Source: Adineta ricciae
Lineage: Eukaryota > Rotifera > Eurotatoria > Adinetida > Adinetidae
Direction: 5' to 3'
Assembly: GCA_905250025.1 (NCBI GenBank)
Contig: CAJNOJ010000017.1
Span: 682,001-746,000 of the forward strand
DNA length: 64,000 nucleotides
Shown: piece after piece, positions 48,680-61,594 of the stretch
Layout of the letters: the number at the start of each line of letters is the position of its first letter
Numbering within the stretch: position 1 is the stretch's first letter
Position numbers and translations under genes: made by a program
The notes under the pieces: model-generated
Database searches by the model: none
Told to the model about the DNA's origin: nothing
The model's input: the letters and a program-made list of their open reading frames with translations, nothing else

Positions 48680-51600
48680 TTACCAAGCAATGTGTTCTAA
48701 CCAACAGCCAGGATTTCGTCGAATATACAATTTTCTTAATTCATCAATAATGAACATGAATGTGCCAAAGCCAAGTGCAGGCAAAACATAAAGTACTGGT
48801 ACTCGTTCAGTCTTAAATTGATGTTGCATAAATGGCACTTGTGTAATCAAAATACAGGTTAATGTTGATGCAATAATTCCAACAATTAACCATAGATTTC
48901 GACTATGACGAGACCAAAACGGATTGTGCGTAAAAAACGATGCATAACGTGTACGTGTTGTCAATAAGTTGAAACATTGCATAATGCATAAAGCCACATA
49001 ATAAATACATTGACCTGTTTGATTGATTGTCGTTAACTGTTTTTGCTTTTCTGGCGAGAATTGTTCTTCAAAGTGATTGAATTTAAAAAATATCATTGAC
49101 AATGGAATACCATTTGCTTGATACCACCAAAAGAAGCAAAAAAAGGAAGTGAAGCATTCGATATTACCAATGATTATATAAGCATGAAAGAGTAGTTTTA
49201 AGTTTAATAAGTGTGATTTATTTCGAATCGCTGGTGGACGGCGCATAATATCTTTCTCTGCTTTTTCCGATACCATTGCCAATGACATGAAGACATCTAG
49301 AAGAAGAGAAAAATACAAATTCATCGATTCGAGTTGTACAATACCATTCATCATGCAAAATATAGTTGCTTGAAAAGCCGATAATGCTAAGGGAATACCG
49401 AGCCAAGTGTTAAAGAAAACAGGCCAAATCTCCGACCAAGAACCTACAATACAATACAACAAGAACAGTAAATCAAACATGCCTGCTCTGATGTCTTGTA
49501 TAAGCTAAAGGCTGCTTACCTCCTGGCAGTAAATAAATGGCCACTTTCTTCAAATTGTCGCTCAATAATCGACCTGTCTCGATGGCTTTGACGATTGATG
49601 AAAAGTTATTGTCCATCAAGACCATATCACCTGCTTCCTTTGCAATATCTGAACCGGATTGCATAGCAACGCCAAGGTCAGCACGCTTCAATGCTGGTGC
49701 ATCATTAGTTCCATCACCTGTGACAGCAACAATTTCTCCGCGTCTTTGACATTCCATAACGATGCGCAGCTTATGTTCAGGTGATGTTCGTGCGAATATC
49801 AATTCTTGGTGCGACAATACCCATGTCCACATATATTCATCCACTATGTAATAGAAAGATGGATATAGGATTTTAGATAGAGAAAAGAAACTAAAGTTGA
49901 ATATGAACATACTGTAAGCAATATCACTTCCTTTGACGACCATCGCGTACGGAATGAGAACTTGTTTTACATCTCGTTCTGTTGTTGATTTCGGATCCGA
50001 AAAGTAGAAATTGATATATTCCCATGCACGTTTTATCCACGAAGCAGGTGTTCGATTTTCCTCATCGTTAGTCAAACGTATTTTCGTTGAATTTTTCTTG
50101 CTTTCTTCCAACCGATTCACTGTTCCTAATATATGTGTTTCCAGTAAGTTTCCATTTCGAAGTAACTGCACAATTGGTCGACCACTTGGCATATCAATGC
50201 CCACTAATTGAACTGTATCAACACCATTCATCTGATAGATTTCTGAAGTTAAAATATTCACTTGTCTGCCGATCGCAATTGATGTTGTTGGATGATCGCC
50301 TGTCACCATTGCTACACGAATTTTAGCTTGCCGAGCTTTGAGAACTGCATCTGGTACTTCCTCTCTTGGCGGATCAAGCAAACAGAAAAGACCAATGAAT
50401 GTGTAGCCATCTTTTGGAAGGCCATTGTATGGATCATCCGATGACGCATTCATTAACATTTGATCCAAAACATTCTTGTCAACTTGTTGTTGAAGCATAG
50501 CGATTATCCGATAACCATCTCTACCCATTTCTTCCTGTCGTTGAATGATTCGTTGACGAATATCATCTGTTAACGATTTGATATCACCTGCACTTGTTTT
50601 ATATGTCAAACACTTGTCAGGTGTTAAGACAACATCAGTTGCACCTTTTAATGTAATTAAAATGTCATTCGATTTGTTATTCAATATCGATTGATGTTTA
50701 GATGGTGACATTTGATTAGCAACAATCATAAATTTATTCGAGGAATTAAATGGTAAGCAATGAACTCGACGGTAACGTTGTCGAATATGCTCGACATCAA
50801 TGCTGAATTTTGTTTCGCATACATTATAAAGCGCAACATCAGCCGCATCGCCACTCAATGTTAAATGTTGAGCATTTTCTTGCAAGCGTTTTTCAGCATT
50901 ATTACATAGGCATGCACCCAGAACTAAATCTCTATGCGGCGTTGCTTTTGTACGAATTTCATCAATTTCTAATCGTCTTGTTTGCATAGAATCGGTCACA
51001 TTGATGCTATCAGCGGGTGTACCTGGTCGAGAACCTGACACACTTGATAAATGTCGGACAAGTGTACCGAATACAGATTTCCATTCTCGTTTATCTGCTG
51101 TTACGACGGTTGTTATTGGAACTTGATATTCACCATCAGTATCCCAGAGTAAATGTGTACAACTCATTTTATTTTGTGTTAATGTTCCAGTTTTATCTGT
51201 ACAAATCATCGAAACGGAATTGAATGTTTCAATTGTTTGGAGACTTTTGACGAGAACTTGTTGAGTTGACATGTATTTCTGCAAGAAAAATGAAAAATCT
51301 CGAGCTTTTCTTCGCACATCAAAGTTCATACTACTTACGGCAACAATAACGAGCACCAGTGTAACCGCTGACGGTAATCCAACAGGAAGAAATCCAACGA
51401 TCATTCCAACTGAATTGATAACATTCGAATTAAATGAGATATAGTTTGGATAAACTGGATTCAACCAGACAATCCACGATATCCATATGACGATGATTGA
51501 TATAACAGTACAGCAGAGAACAAATAATATAAATCGATTTACCTCGCGATGTAAACCAGTGATTTCATCCGTATTTGACGAACGTGTTAATTTACTGACA

Positions 51601-52417
51601 CGGCCTACAAATTGAAACATGAAATAAGAAAAAGTACAGTAATCATTGTCGGAATTCTACCTAACACAGTTTGATCGCCTGTAGCAACGACAATACCTTC
51701 CCCTCGACCTTCAACAACTAGTGCAGAGTAGAATACCATATTCGATGTTTCTAAAAGATGGTCATTCGTTGCCTTAAGGGTGCATTTAACAGGTTTCGAT
51801 TCGCCAGTTAACTCCGCATTGTTTACTTTAAGACTATCACACGATATGATCCGACAATCAGCAGGAACTTTATCACCAGTTTGCAACAAAATTATGTCAC
51901 CTGGAACTAAACCTTCTGTAGGAATCTGTTGTTCACATCCGTTATTACGACGAACCGTGGTCAGTTTTGGTAAAATCTGAGCAAATGAACGAATTATTTT
52001 GATTGACTTCATCTTTTGATAAACATTCAAAACAGCATTGGCAATGATAACAATGCCGAGAACAACACCCAAACCTAAATTTGTTGTATCTGGGTCTGGC
52101 CAGCCAAATGGTTCATAAGCGAGAAAAGCGAAGATCGCAGCAATCCATAACAATGCGTTAAAGCCAGTAAATGCTTGAATGAAAAACAATCGTATATATC
52201 CCGGCTGTGGAACAGGAGCCGGCTGATTTAAACCGTATTTTGCTTGCGCTTCATGAACTTGAAGCGTTGTTAAACCAGAACGTACATTACGAAGATTCAG
52301 TTGTGAACATAATTCGTCTAACGGCATTTTATGGGGCTGACTTAAAGATAAATCACTCACAATTGGTCGTTGTTTTTGCATGTTATCCAGCTGTATTGAT
52401 ATGGTATTGGATGCCAT
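48680..52417 (-). CDS. divergent P-type ATPase of the Na,K-ATPase alpha (P2C) group
   Basis: Exons 51661-52417, 51339-51604, 49913-51278, 49520-49843, 49345-49443 and 48680-49296 give about 1142 residues, slightly longer than Na,K-ATPase alpha. TGES is at 204-207, the phosphorylated Asp in DKTGTLT at about 369, then MVTGDHP, and TGDGTNDAPALKRADLGVAM. About ten TM helices are present. The C-terminus (YVLPALGFGTFMFIIDELRKLYIRRNPG) is characteristic of Na,K/H,K-ATPases. The catalytic cycle should work. The ion site is unusual: TM4 reads PVGLP instead of PEGLL, and in TM5/TM6 several carboxylate and amide positions are changed, although a TM5 Glu and one TM6 Asp remain. Transported ions are therefore uncertain. 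Three introns are multiples of three without stops. No beta-subunit gene is nearby. Confidence 0.88.
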
Positions 52418-53939
52418 GGCTGGAAAACAAAACTAAAGCAATGGACAGATTTCGTCTTGAGAAATACCTGTTTCCACTGACTTACTGCAAGATTATTAGA
52501 AGTGGCCAAAAGAATGTCAATTGTCACCCGGTCAACCGGCGTGTGTATGAACTGGCTTCGGTATATACGTATGTATATATATATGTGCAGGCAGACACTT
52601 TTTCTCTTTTTTTCTCTCTCTCTCTCTCTCGCTCTCTTTGCTATTCTACGTCTCCGACATTTCAATTGTTTAAACACATACAAAAGAAGAAAATCTACTT
52701 TTGTCTTCTCCTCGACTTTGCACTAGTTCAGTTGATTTATTCACATAGAAGTGCCTTTGCCCAGTATTCATTGTATACAGTTGTATATAAAGATGAAGTA
52801 ATGAACGATCACATTGAAACTTCAGACAGAATGAACAAACAGTTCATTTTCTTATATAATAAATACAATTTTTGTGGTGTCACCTGATGACTACAGCCAG
52901 TACTTCTGATTCATGAAGTGATGTATATTTACTACCAAGCGCAAAAGTTCATAAGAATTTTCGAATGCATTTCGTCTATTCAAGATAATATCGCACGGTC
53001 CTATGCATTAAATAAGATGATTCATCGCGATATACCGTTGACGCCAGTGTGCATTTATTGTTTCTTTCTTACTATTCTTTGTGCACCGATGTCCTTTTAT
53101 TTCTTCTTCGACTAAGTGTCCTGCCTGGAGGCACATAAGGTATAACGACATATATTCGGGTACATGTTTCAGTTGAATTATGAATGGCTATGAACTCTAA
53201 CGCTAAATTATATGGGTGTGCTCATTGTTATAGATGAACTTCACTTCTATGTATTTCGATATGAGTGGTGTCAAAGGTACAATGCTTATTATATAGATGT
53301 GTGCGCGTTTTCAGTTGAATCCTGTTAGGATTAATGAGAAACTAAAAAATACACGTTGCATTTCATTATAATCTAATTGATTGGTTCGAAAGATCATATA
53401 ATGTAGGAGTTCGTTGCAGAAACAAGATATTCAGCCGAGAAATATATTCTATTGGTCAAATGCCAAGTTCATACAGCCCTGGTCATACTCTACTATTTTA
53501 TAATAGATTTCTATAATGTAAATCTGCTTCAATTTCTAACTTTTAGTAATGCATAAACAGCAACAGTTCATATCTCATTGAATCGAGTCAGATAAATGAA
53601 CGAATAGTGAATTGTTGTCGTAGAGTTGAAAAGAAAAGACAATGACATTGTATTAGCCCAATTTGTTTTCGTATATGATTGTTACTTTAATCTCTTGGTA
53701 AACAAAAGAATCTAACGTAATTTACTATATTTCTACTACATAACTTTTCGATAATATCCATTATTGACAAGGAGGGCGTAGCACGTTAAAAAAAATCGAC
53801 GATCGATCGCATTTCGTTCACGAAAACAAAAAGAGAAAAAGTGCATTTACTTCATCTTTCTCATCTCTCAACGAACAGTATCGTCATAACGAAGGATAAT
53901 CGTACGTAGAATACAGCATACTATTTTTACAATAAGGCT
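52418..53939. other. divergent intergenic region; CT microsatellite
   Basis: Separates the minus-strand P-ATPase from the plus-strand PAP2 gene. A CT run lies at about 52607-52631. The long open plus-strand frame that starts in 52207 is antisense to ATPase exon 1 and is not called. No gene is supported. Confidence 0.5.
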
Positions 53940-54995
53940 ATGAGTAAAACACAAGATTCTGTCGTTGTGATGCAACAGACTGATCTGGACAATCCTCGGA
54001 ACGATTGTTCAATATCTGAAAATGAACCGATGACATTTCGAGTTTACTTTCACACATTTTGGATGGATTATTTTCTGATGGCTATCATGGGTGCACTCGG
54101 TCTTGGCATTTATTTCCTTCGACCAGTGCCCAATCGTGTCTTTCCTGTTTATTTCACGAATGGTGAAATCGTGAATCCAGAATTTGGTTATCCCTATCAA
54201 AAAAATATCGTTCCGATTTGGTTAGCCGCACTGCTCGCATTCATCGTTCCATTTCTGTTCATTATGATCATGCAAATACGTCTTCGTAGTTTCAATGACG
54301 CTAATGCAGCAATCATGGGTCTCCTCTTTTCATTAATATCAGCTGCTGTCTTTCAAGTTTTTATCAAATGGCTCATCGGAGGATTACGCCCACATTTCTT
54401 CTCTGTTTGTAAACCTTATATTAATCTGTCGAGCTATGGAACTGGCACCGGATTTGATGGGATGATGTTTGATCGGTCAATCTGCACAGGAGATAGAAAA
54501 CAGATTAACGATGCTCTCGAATCAATGCCATCTGGTCATTCAACAGCAGCATTCGCCGGTCTTTTGTACTGTTCATTGTATCTAAATGGTAAACTGAAAA
54601 TTTTCGCTAATTATCGTCCACAATATTGGAAGTTAATCGTCTTCTATGCGCCTATACTTGGCGCTGTTCTTATTGCAGCATCATTAACCATCGATCATTA
54701 TCATCATTGGTACGACATTCTAGCTGGGGCAGTTATTGGAATTATGTTCGCTCTTGGATCTTATCGTTTTCAATATGCCAGCATTTGGGATTATCGATTC
54801 AATCATATTCCCTTGCCACGAATGAATTCCGATGAAGGCTTTGATTATCATCTTGATCATTTGAAACATTATTTAAGTGCATCAAAGAAGGGTGGGTGGG
54901 CGAATGAACGTATCTACGGAGCACCATTTGATGCGTCGGGTACATTATCAGTTTTAAAGTCATCCGGTTCGGTTATAACCGATATCAGACTATAA
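53940..54995 (+). CDS. PAP2-family lipid phosphate phosphatase, fungal-type, intronless
   Basis: A single 351-residue exon. Six hydrophobic helices are interspersed with the PAP2 signature: motif 1 K143-x6-R150-P151 (KWLIGGLRPH), motif 2 P-S-G-H at 197-200, motif 3 with the catalytic His and Asp in SLTIDHYHHWYD (about 248-259). The enzyme should dephosphorylate phosphatidate, lysophosphatidate or diacylglycerol pyrophosphate in a membrane. Motif 3 has Leu where animal LPPs have Arg (SR...). The combination of SLTID-x-H-x-WYD, NGKLKIFANYRPQYWKL and ASIWDYRFNH is what I remember from filamentous-fungal PAP2 proteins, not animal LPP1-3. With the absence of introns this suggests transfer from a fungus. 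Composition does not stand out from neighbouring genes, so any transfer is old. Confidence 0.88.
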   Translation: MSKTQDSVVVMQQTDLDNPRNDCSISENEPMTFRVYFHTFWMDYFLMAIMGALGLGIYFLRPVPNRVFPVYFTNGEIVNPEFGYPYQKNIVPIWLAALLAFIVPFLFIMIMQIRLRSFNDANAAIMGLLFSLISAAVFQVFIKWLIGGLRPHFFSVCKPYINLSSYGTGTGFDGMMFDRSICTGDRKQINDALESMPSGHSTAAFAGLLYCSLYLNGKLKIFANYRPQYWKLIVFYAPILGAVLIAASLTIDHYHHWYDILAGAVIGIMFALGSYRFQYASIWDYRFNHIPLPRMNSDEGFDYHLDHLKHYLSASKKGGWANERIYGAPFDASGTLSVLKSSGSVITDIRL

Positions 54996-56775
54996 GTTCA
55001 CATATTCGTAATATAATATTTATGAAACCTCTATTCAGATATTCAAATAGAAATAAAGAGATGTATATATTGTCTGGGGTACTGGATAAATATCATCTGC
55101 TTCAAGACATAATTGGATGAGGTTTTTTGTCGTGATTATCAACAAAAATTTACAGTTAAAAAGGTCGACATTTATGGTATAGGGAAAGAATGTTTCTAAT
55201 TCAATGAATCTCAACATTCTCTATTCATAGAAGATTTCTGTGAGGTTCTAATAAAAACAGGACATCACGTCTCTTATTTTTAATCGCAAAGTATATCTAC
55301 TTTTAGTTAACGTGTATCCATGTGATAATGATCAACACTTATTCACAGAAAATCTATATTTAGAATAATGAAAAGCACTTGAACAGAATGGAGATAAATT
55401 TATACTAAAATGTTCTATATAATGAATAAGAGTTGACAGACGTCAATATTGAGTTTTGTCAGTAATCACGCCTTTAAAAAAGAAAATAAGTGTTTGTAAA
55501 AGAAAGGGTCTAATTTCTATATAAAGTTGAATAAAAAAAAGCAACTGTCGTGAGCAAATTATAAGGGAAGAATGAAAGAAATACATTTCATTCTTCGTTT
55601 TCTGTTGATAATTAGAAAAACCCTCATCCTGAAACAACTTCGCTTAATGCTATTTCCATTCGGTTAGATTTTTTACAATTTTAATTTAGTTTTTCTATCA
55701 TAATGTTATGAGTTGATTAATGAAAAGAAACAAATCGCATTCAGCGAGAAATTGCTCGTCTTCGTTGAACTTTAGTGTATTCATAAGAAGCGATATAATA
55801 CGGTCCGATTTGCTCGTCGAATTACAGTCGTTATCTGACAAATGATAATGAGAAGACAAGAAAAAGAAAGACGAAGGCAACTTCTTCTGTTTCTTTTTCC
55901 GCTAAGAACTAATTGTGGGTGGGTGCTACAATAAGAGAAGGAGGCAGAGAAAGAACGTCAACATTAAGAACAAACACGCTTTCTTCTGTCGAGTTATGTA
56001 GTCGTTGCATGCTTGTCGTTTTAAGAAACTAGTATAAAGCAGAAGAACAACGTTCATTTCTTTCTCCGTTTCTTTTCTCATCTGACACTGCTATTAATAA
56101 AAGCACAGATTAGATCGAATTCCGTGCTTTAACTTACTCGGTGAATCCATCATGACCCCTGTCATCATATGCGTGCACCCCACACACATCTCTGTACCTG
56201 TGCGCTCAAGGTGAATTTGTAGTTGTGAGAAATTTCTTTGTATTTTCATAATCGCGGTAATTTCCTTTACAAATGATAATGCAAATATGATTAGGTATGC
56301 CTATTAATGATTTGACATACTTTTAAAAACTTACTATTAGATCAAAGTAGAACCAAAAGGCCTATGACGCATAATTTTCATCGAAACTGAGCGGATTTTC
56401 CCCTCCCTCTTCAATCTCATGATTGTGAATAGGAAGAGATATGGTTATCATTAATCTTTTTCTCATATATTATTCTTTGTTGCTTCCGGTGAGATTTTTT
56501 TATATTCTTGATTTCACACATTGTTATATTTGGACATCTAGGATCTTCCACGTCTAATTTTCATTGAGAATAGCTGTTAAATCAATAAAAGGACTCTAAA
56601 CATATCGTTTAACCTTCATAGCCATAAAGAACATACCCGTCATATTTTACTAAGGAACAAATAAGTGAAAAGATTAAAAGTCAATAGAGAAAATTGTTTT
56701 CCTTACCAATCCTAATCATTAGTATCCTTGTCTGTCTGTGAGTTATATGCCTTTTTGAAGATAGAGTAGCAAATT
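54996..56775. other. intergenic, no gene seen
   Basis: Contains the PAP2 3' end and the synaptotagmin promoter. Small ORFs here are AT-driven and unsupported. Confidence 0.45.
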
Positions 56776-59628
56776 ATGCGTATTTCAAATCGTCTACGGC
56801 AAGCAGTCGAGTTAAATGATAATGGCAACGAACAGGATGGTGAATATGATGACAAGGAAGAAGAAGAAGACTATCAATCATCGGAAACGAGTTTATCACC
56901 AATCGATTATCAATCAATAACAACAATGGAAAGTTCGTATGACAAGGCCAAAGCAATCGGAGAAGTTATAAAAAAAGTTCCAAGTAAGTGTTAAGAAGCC
57001 ATTCTATCACAAGAAAAGATTAGAATAACATCGACAGTCTAATGACAGACGCAGACATTCATATTTGATGATACTATCTCTAATATATTCGAATGTCGGA
57101 TTCTTCATTATCGTGAAGCCAAGATAAGAGTGTATAATTCGTCCGTAGTAAAATCTTCGATGTGAAAAAAAGCAAGAAACACATTAGCAACACGATATGA
57201 TTTCTCGTATAGATGTCGTCTATCTATTGGAGAATACCGAGCTACAAAGATTTCATCGTACTAATTGACGTTTATCACTTGACAAAAACAAACGAAGTAA
57301 TTCTATATAAAGTATTTGTCATTGAAAATTAACCTCTAAATACATCTAATTGCGTGGGAATATCTCTTATTTGTCATTCTGTCATAGTCAATCTACAGAT
57401 CATTAAACACATAAAACAGAACTGTACATATATATATATACACCATCTTTCCCACTTGTTGTATAGGAGAATTTCTTTTCTTCTTGTGTTTCCTCTACAT
57501 ACATATACATCCTTTTCTGTTTGCTTTCTTTTCAATATCTTGTTCGTCTGGACATTCTTGTTTCTTGGTGACATTCTCAAGTCAAATAATGCGTGATAGT
57601 CAATACACGGCTAGAAATGACGCTATCGAATGATTAATAAAAAGAACGGAAACAAAGCACATTACTCGAGTATGTTATGAGCGTTGATGTACAACTATAG
57701 TAGACGAGAAGACCAGTAGCGAAAAATGAAACCCGACTTGTATTGTTTTGTTGCACGCTATTACAAACTATTTTTCGCGTTTAATTTTTCCGCGCAGCTG
57801 GAGAACTGCGACGAGCGAAATACGTATCAATACGAAACACGTTACCATTAGTGTAGATACAACATAGGTTGGATGCTTTCCATCGTTTGGGTGCATGAAA
57901 AATACAGGTAAAAATGTTTACGTGAAAGTCGAAATTAGTCGCGTCAACTCATCGACGTCCGGTAAAACAATCATTTCAAACCAGAGCGATTCGTTAGGTC
58001 AGAAAAGTATGCATATTTGAAATTTTATATTTTATTTTGAGAATAGCAGCCTAGTAGTAAAATGTTGATATTGTATGAGAGAATAAGATGAATGTGTATA
58101 AGTTGTTTTTCTTTTATCGAATTTTAGTGTCGCCATGGATGGTTATCATTCTTGCAATCGTTATACTCATGATATTGAGCATATGTCTAACATGTTTCAT
58201 TCGTCGTGCCTGTAAAAGGCTATGGAAAAAGAAGGGGGTGAAGGCTGGCAAAGGTATCGATCTCGAAGCTGTAAAATCGCTTAGCTTACACAAAGAAAAG
58301 GTAGGATTCGTCAGGCATTCATTTTCAAGGTATTATCGATACGATGAGTCGTTACTTGCCTATTGGTTGCGAGCGTATAAAAACACGCGTTGTTGACGTA
58401 GATGAATACGTCGTCATTGATATAATCTCTTCTCAGGTTCAACCGGATGTTGATGATTTAATTCAAAATATGGAAGATAATGAAGGAAGTGGATACAAAC
58501 GAGTTGAATTTGAAAATTTGGGTAAATTGGAGTATTCACTCGATTATGATTTTCAAAAACAAGAGGTACGAATTGCGTCGATAAATTATTTGGATAGATA
58601 TGAATGGATTTCTTTAGCTGAAAGTTGAAGTTATTCAAGCTCAGCAGTTACCAGCAATGGATTTGAGTGGAACGTCCGATCCGTATGTTAAATTGTATAT
58701 TTTTCCGGATAAAAAGAAAAAATTCGAAACCAAAGTTCATCGGAAAACGCTGAATCCAGTTTTTAACGAAACGTTCGTTTTCAAGGTGAGAATTTCATGG
58801 AAAACTTCCTTGAAGAAAGTTGTTTTTTTCGTATAGAATTTGCCGTATGGAGAAATCGGTGGGAAAACACTGGTTTTTGCTGTTTTTGATTTCGATCGTT
58901 TTTCTCGACATGATCAAATTGGTGAATTACAAATTCCATTAAATACAGTCGATTTAGGTAAAATAATTCGAGAAATAAAAGATTTAATTCCTCCACCCGG
59001 CGAACGAGACGCGGTACGTCGATGAACGACTATTGCTTCTTCTTGATAAATATCTCGTGTTATCTAGGAAAACAAATTGGGTGACATTTGCTTTTCGTTA
59101 CGATATGTTCCAACAGCTGGCAAGTTGACAGTGACAATACTTGAAGCTAAGAATCTCAAAAAGATGGATATGGGTGGGCTTTCTGGTGAGATAAGATCAA
59201 ACGAGTAAATCGAATTCAATTAACTTGTCGTTTTCGCTGCTTAGATCCGTATGTGAAACTAGCAATCATGATGAATGGAAAACGTTTGAAAAAAAAGAAA
59301 ACGTCCATTAAAAAATGTACATTGAATCCGTATTATAATGAATCATTTACATTTGAAGTGCCGTTCGAACAAATTCAAGTAAGTTGATTATTATCGAACA
59401 TAGAACATTGATTTAACTCTACTTTTGTTTTACTAGAAAATTCAATTATTGGTTACTGTTGTCGACTATGATCGTATTGGGACGTCTGAACCCATTGGAA
59501 AAGTTCTATTAGGCTGTAGTGCAACCGGAAGTGAATTACGTCATTGGTCGGATATGCTTGCCTCGCCTCGGCGACCTATTGCCCAGTGGCATCCACTGAA
59601 AGAAGCTGAAGAAGACAAAATGTCGTAA
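56776..59628 (+). CDS. Syt1: synaptotagmin 1
   Basis: Eight exons (56776-56983, 58128-58300, 58437-58565, 58618-58785, 58837-59013, 59068-59185, 59245-59378, 59437-59628) give 432 residues. A short acidic lumenal part is followed by one TM helix (about 72-92, [21 protein letters not shown]) with Cys and basic residues after it. Two C2 domains follow (about 145-262 and 275-415). C2A keeps the Ca2+ loops ([22 protein letters not shown]); C2B has [14 protein letters not shown] and [13 protein letters not shown], the KKKK basic strand and the WHxL motif near the end. The C2B tail ([20 protein letters not shown]) matches insect Syt1 almost exactly as I recall it. The protein is the Ca2+ sensor for synaptic vesicle fusion. 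Intron 1 is 1144 nt, by far the longest in the gene, and may carry regulatory DNA. Confidence 0.96.
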
Positions 59629-61594
59629 AGTAGCCTTTTTTTTCAGTGAATTGAAATACATCAAAGAAAAAGTGAAGACATTCCGTATTTTATTTTATAT
59701 CTCTTTCTTTATATTGTGCAATATCAGTACAATCATTGTTGTTCGTTATTGTTAAAGCCTAATCAATATTCACTTATATTGCAATTTTCTAATTGTTGTT
59801 AGACCAACGATTGTGCATGTATGTTAACCTATGCTTGATTGTTCGTCTTTTCTATCAAAAACACTTGTTGTTCGTTTTTTTTTCTCCCGAAAATAACAAT
59901 TTATTGATATTGATGTGTACATGATTACATATATAAACGAAATCAGTTTATTCTTGTTAGATATGCGTTTGTGTAAGCGAGAGAACAGAAAGTGATGGAA
60001 TTTTGTACGAAAATAAAAGAAGCTTCATCAGGACGGTTTGGTCTTAACCAAAAAATGAATGTTGTTCATAAGAGAGAGTCAGGTGGTAAGTACAAAGGCG
60101 TAAGAAGTGCAGCCTATGCTGAATTTATTTTATACTTTTCAAAAGCACTGTAAATATGGTCAGGTCAGGATGGCCAGGTAAACTCAATTTGGAACGTTTT
60201 TAATTATATTTCTTAATGACATTTTGTCTCGTTTCCTTATCAAAGAAAAACATCATGCATCACCATTCGTAATTACCATTTGCTATCACAAACAGACAAA
60301 TGACTTATCGGCTACAACTGACTCGTTGAATATTATACATTAGCTTGAATTCGTTCATTTTATAAGTTGATCTTGATTACGCATACTAAATTCCGGAAAT
60401 TTGTGTGCAGTCAAGGATGAAGAACTTGAGTCTATGCCCACATCAGTAGACATCCTTGAAAAACAAAAAACTTATATAGTTTTAGTCCGACAAGCCAATA
60501 TTTGTTCAATTCTGACGACATCAGGCGCTATTTTACAGCCTATGCCTCCACAAATACAATACCCTACTATAAAATTAATTGTTGAATCCGATCACTGATG
60601 TCATGTGTGTTTCGATGTTTACCTGCGAGTGACTTTCCACTTCAGAATCAGCTTAACAAACATCACAGCAAGTTTTGTACTTAAGTCCGCGTGCTCGATA
60701 GCGATTAAAGCCGACAAACACGATACTACTAGATAAAATTTCTGTACCTATGTCATTCTGGTTTGCATTCTTGTGTTATATGAAGATTAATAATGCTCTA
60801 ATCTATCTGTAACGAACGTAGAATAAATAGGATGTCTAATACATTGAGGTTAATAATTATACTTATTGTAAGCCGTAAGAAATCCGTAGTTTATTTTGTA
60901 ATCAAGATTTTTCCATATTCTTCACGATAAAGTGGGACGTTGTCATATCGAGAAGAACGCACAAAGTTTTCTTATGTTAAACAGTATTGTGTTTGTGGAT
61001 TTACTGAGAAGAAATCCTTATTCTTGATTTATACGAATTCAACGAGCTCTAATTCTTGTTTATTCTCTATTGAACAAACGTTATCAGCCTAGTATTTTCT
61101 TAAACAACTCTAACCTTCATGCTCTATTCCATAATCTACATACCTTCACAAAACTGAGTTGATCAGTCGCGTGAATTTCTGAGTTGCGACGTTCGATCTA
61201 TTCATTCTTATCTATATAGTTAATAGTTTCTCTTGAATGAACTGTCACTAGCAGGGGTAGTAAAACTACATATGTTTCATTGGTCGGACAGCTGAACTCT
61301 AATTAGTCAACCTCAGAATAGTTTGAAAACAACGACTTGCGGTACATGATAAGGCTTGGAGAAGTGCACTGAAATTATCCACGAACTGAACGACTTTTAT
61401 CGATACTTCTAGTAAACTAAGTCGATTAAATTTTCATTTGATACCAGGTAAAGAAAACTAATTTTATTGAGAGAATCCAAGTGTTCCCTTTCCGTCTTCA
61501 AAAACATAGCTCTAAATAAAAACAATTCAGTCTTCATAGATCTGAATACGTCAAGTGCTTATTCCTTTCGAATTATCTGAACGTAAGACTGGCA
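59629..61594. other. intergenic, weak ORF only
   Basis: Begins with the synaptotagmin 3' UTR. A plus-strand frame at 60410-60598 follows an acceptor-like TTTGTGTGCAG (VKDEELESMPTSVDILEKQ...) but has no partner exon I can find. No gene is called. Confidence 0.4.

Noticed and set aside
52207-52887. 226-codon plus-strand ORF
   Set aside because: Its first half is antisense to P-ATPase exon 1 and the rest crosses a CT microsatellite; no domain or splice support.
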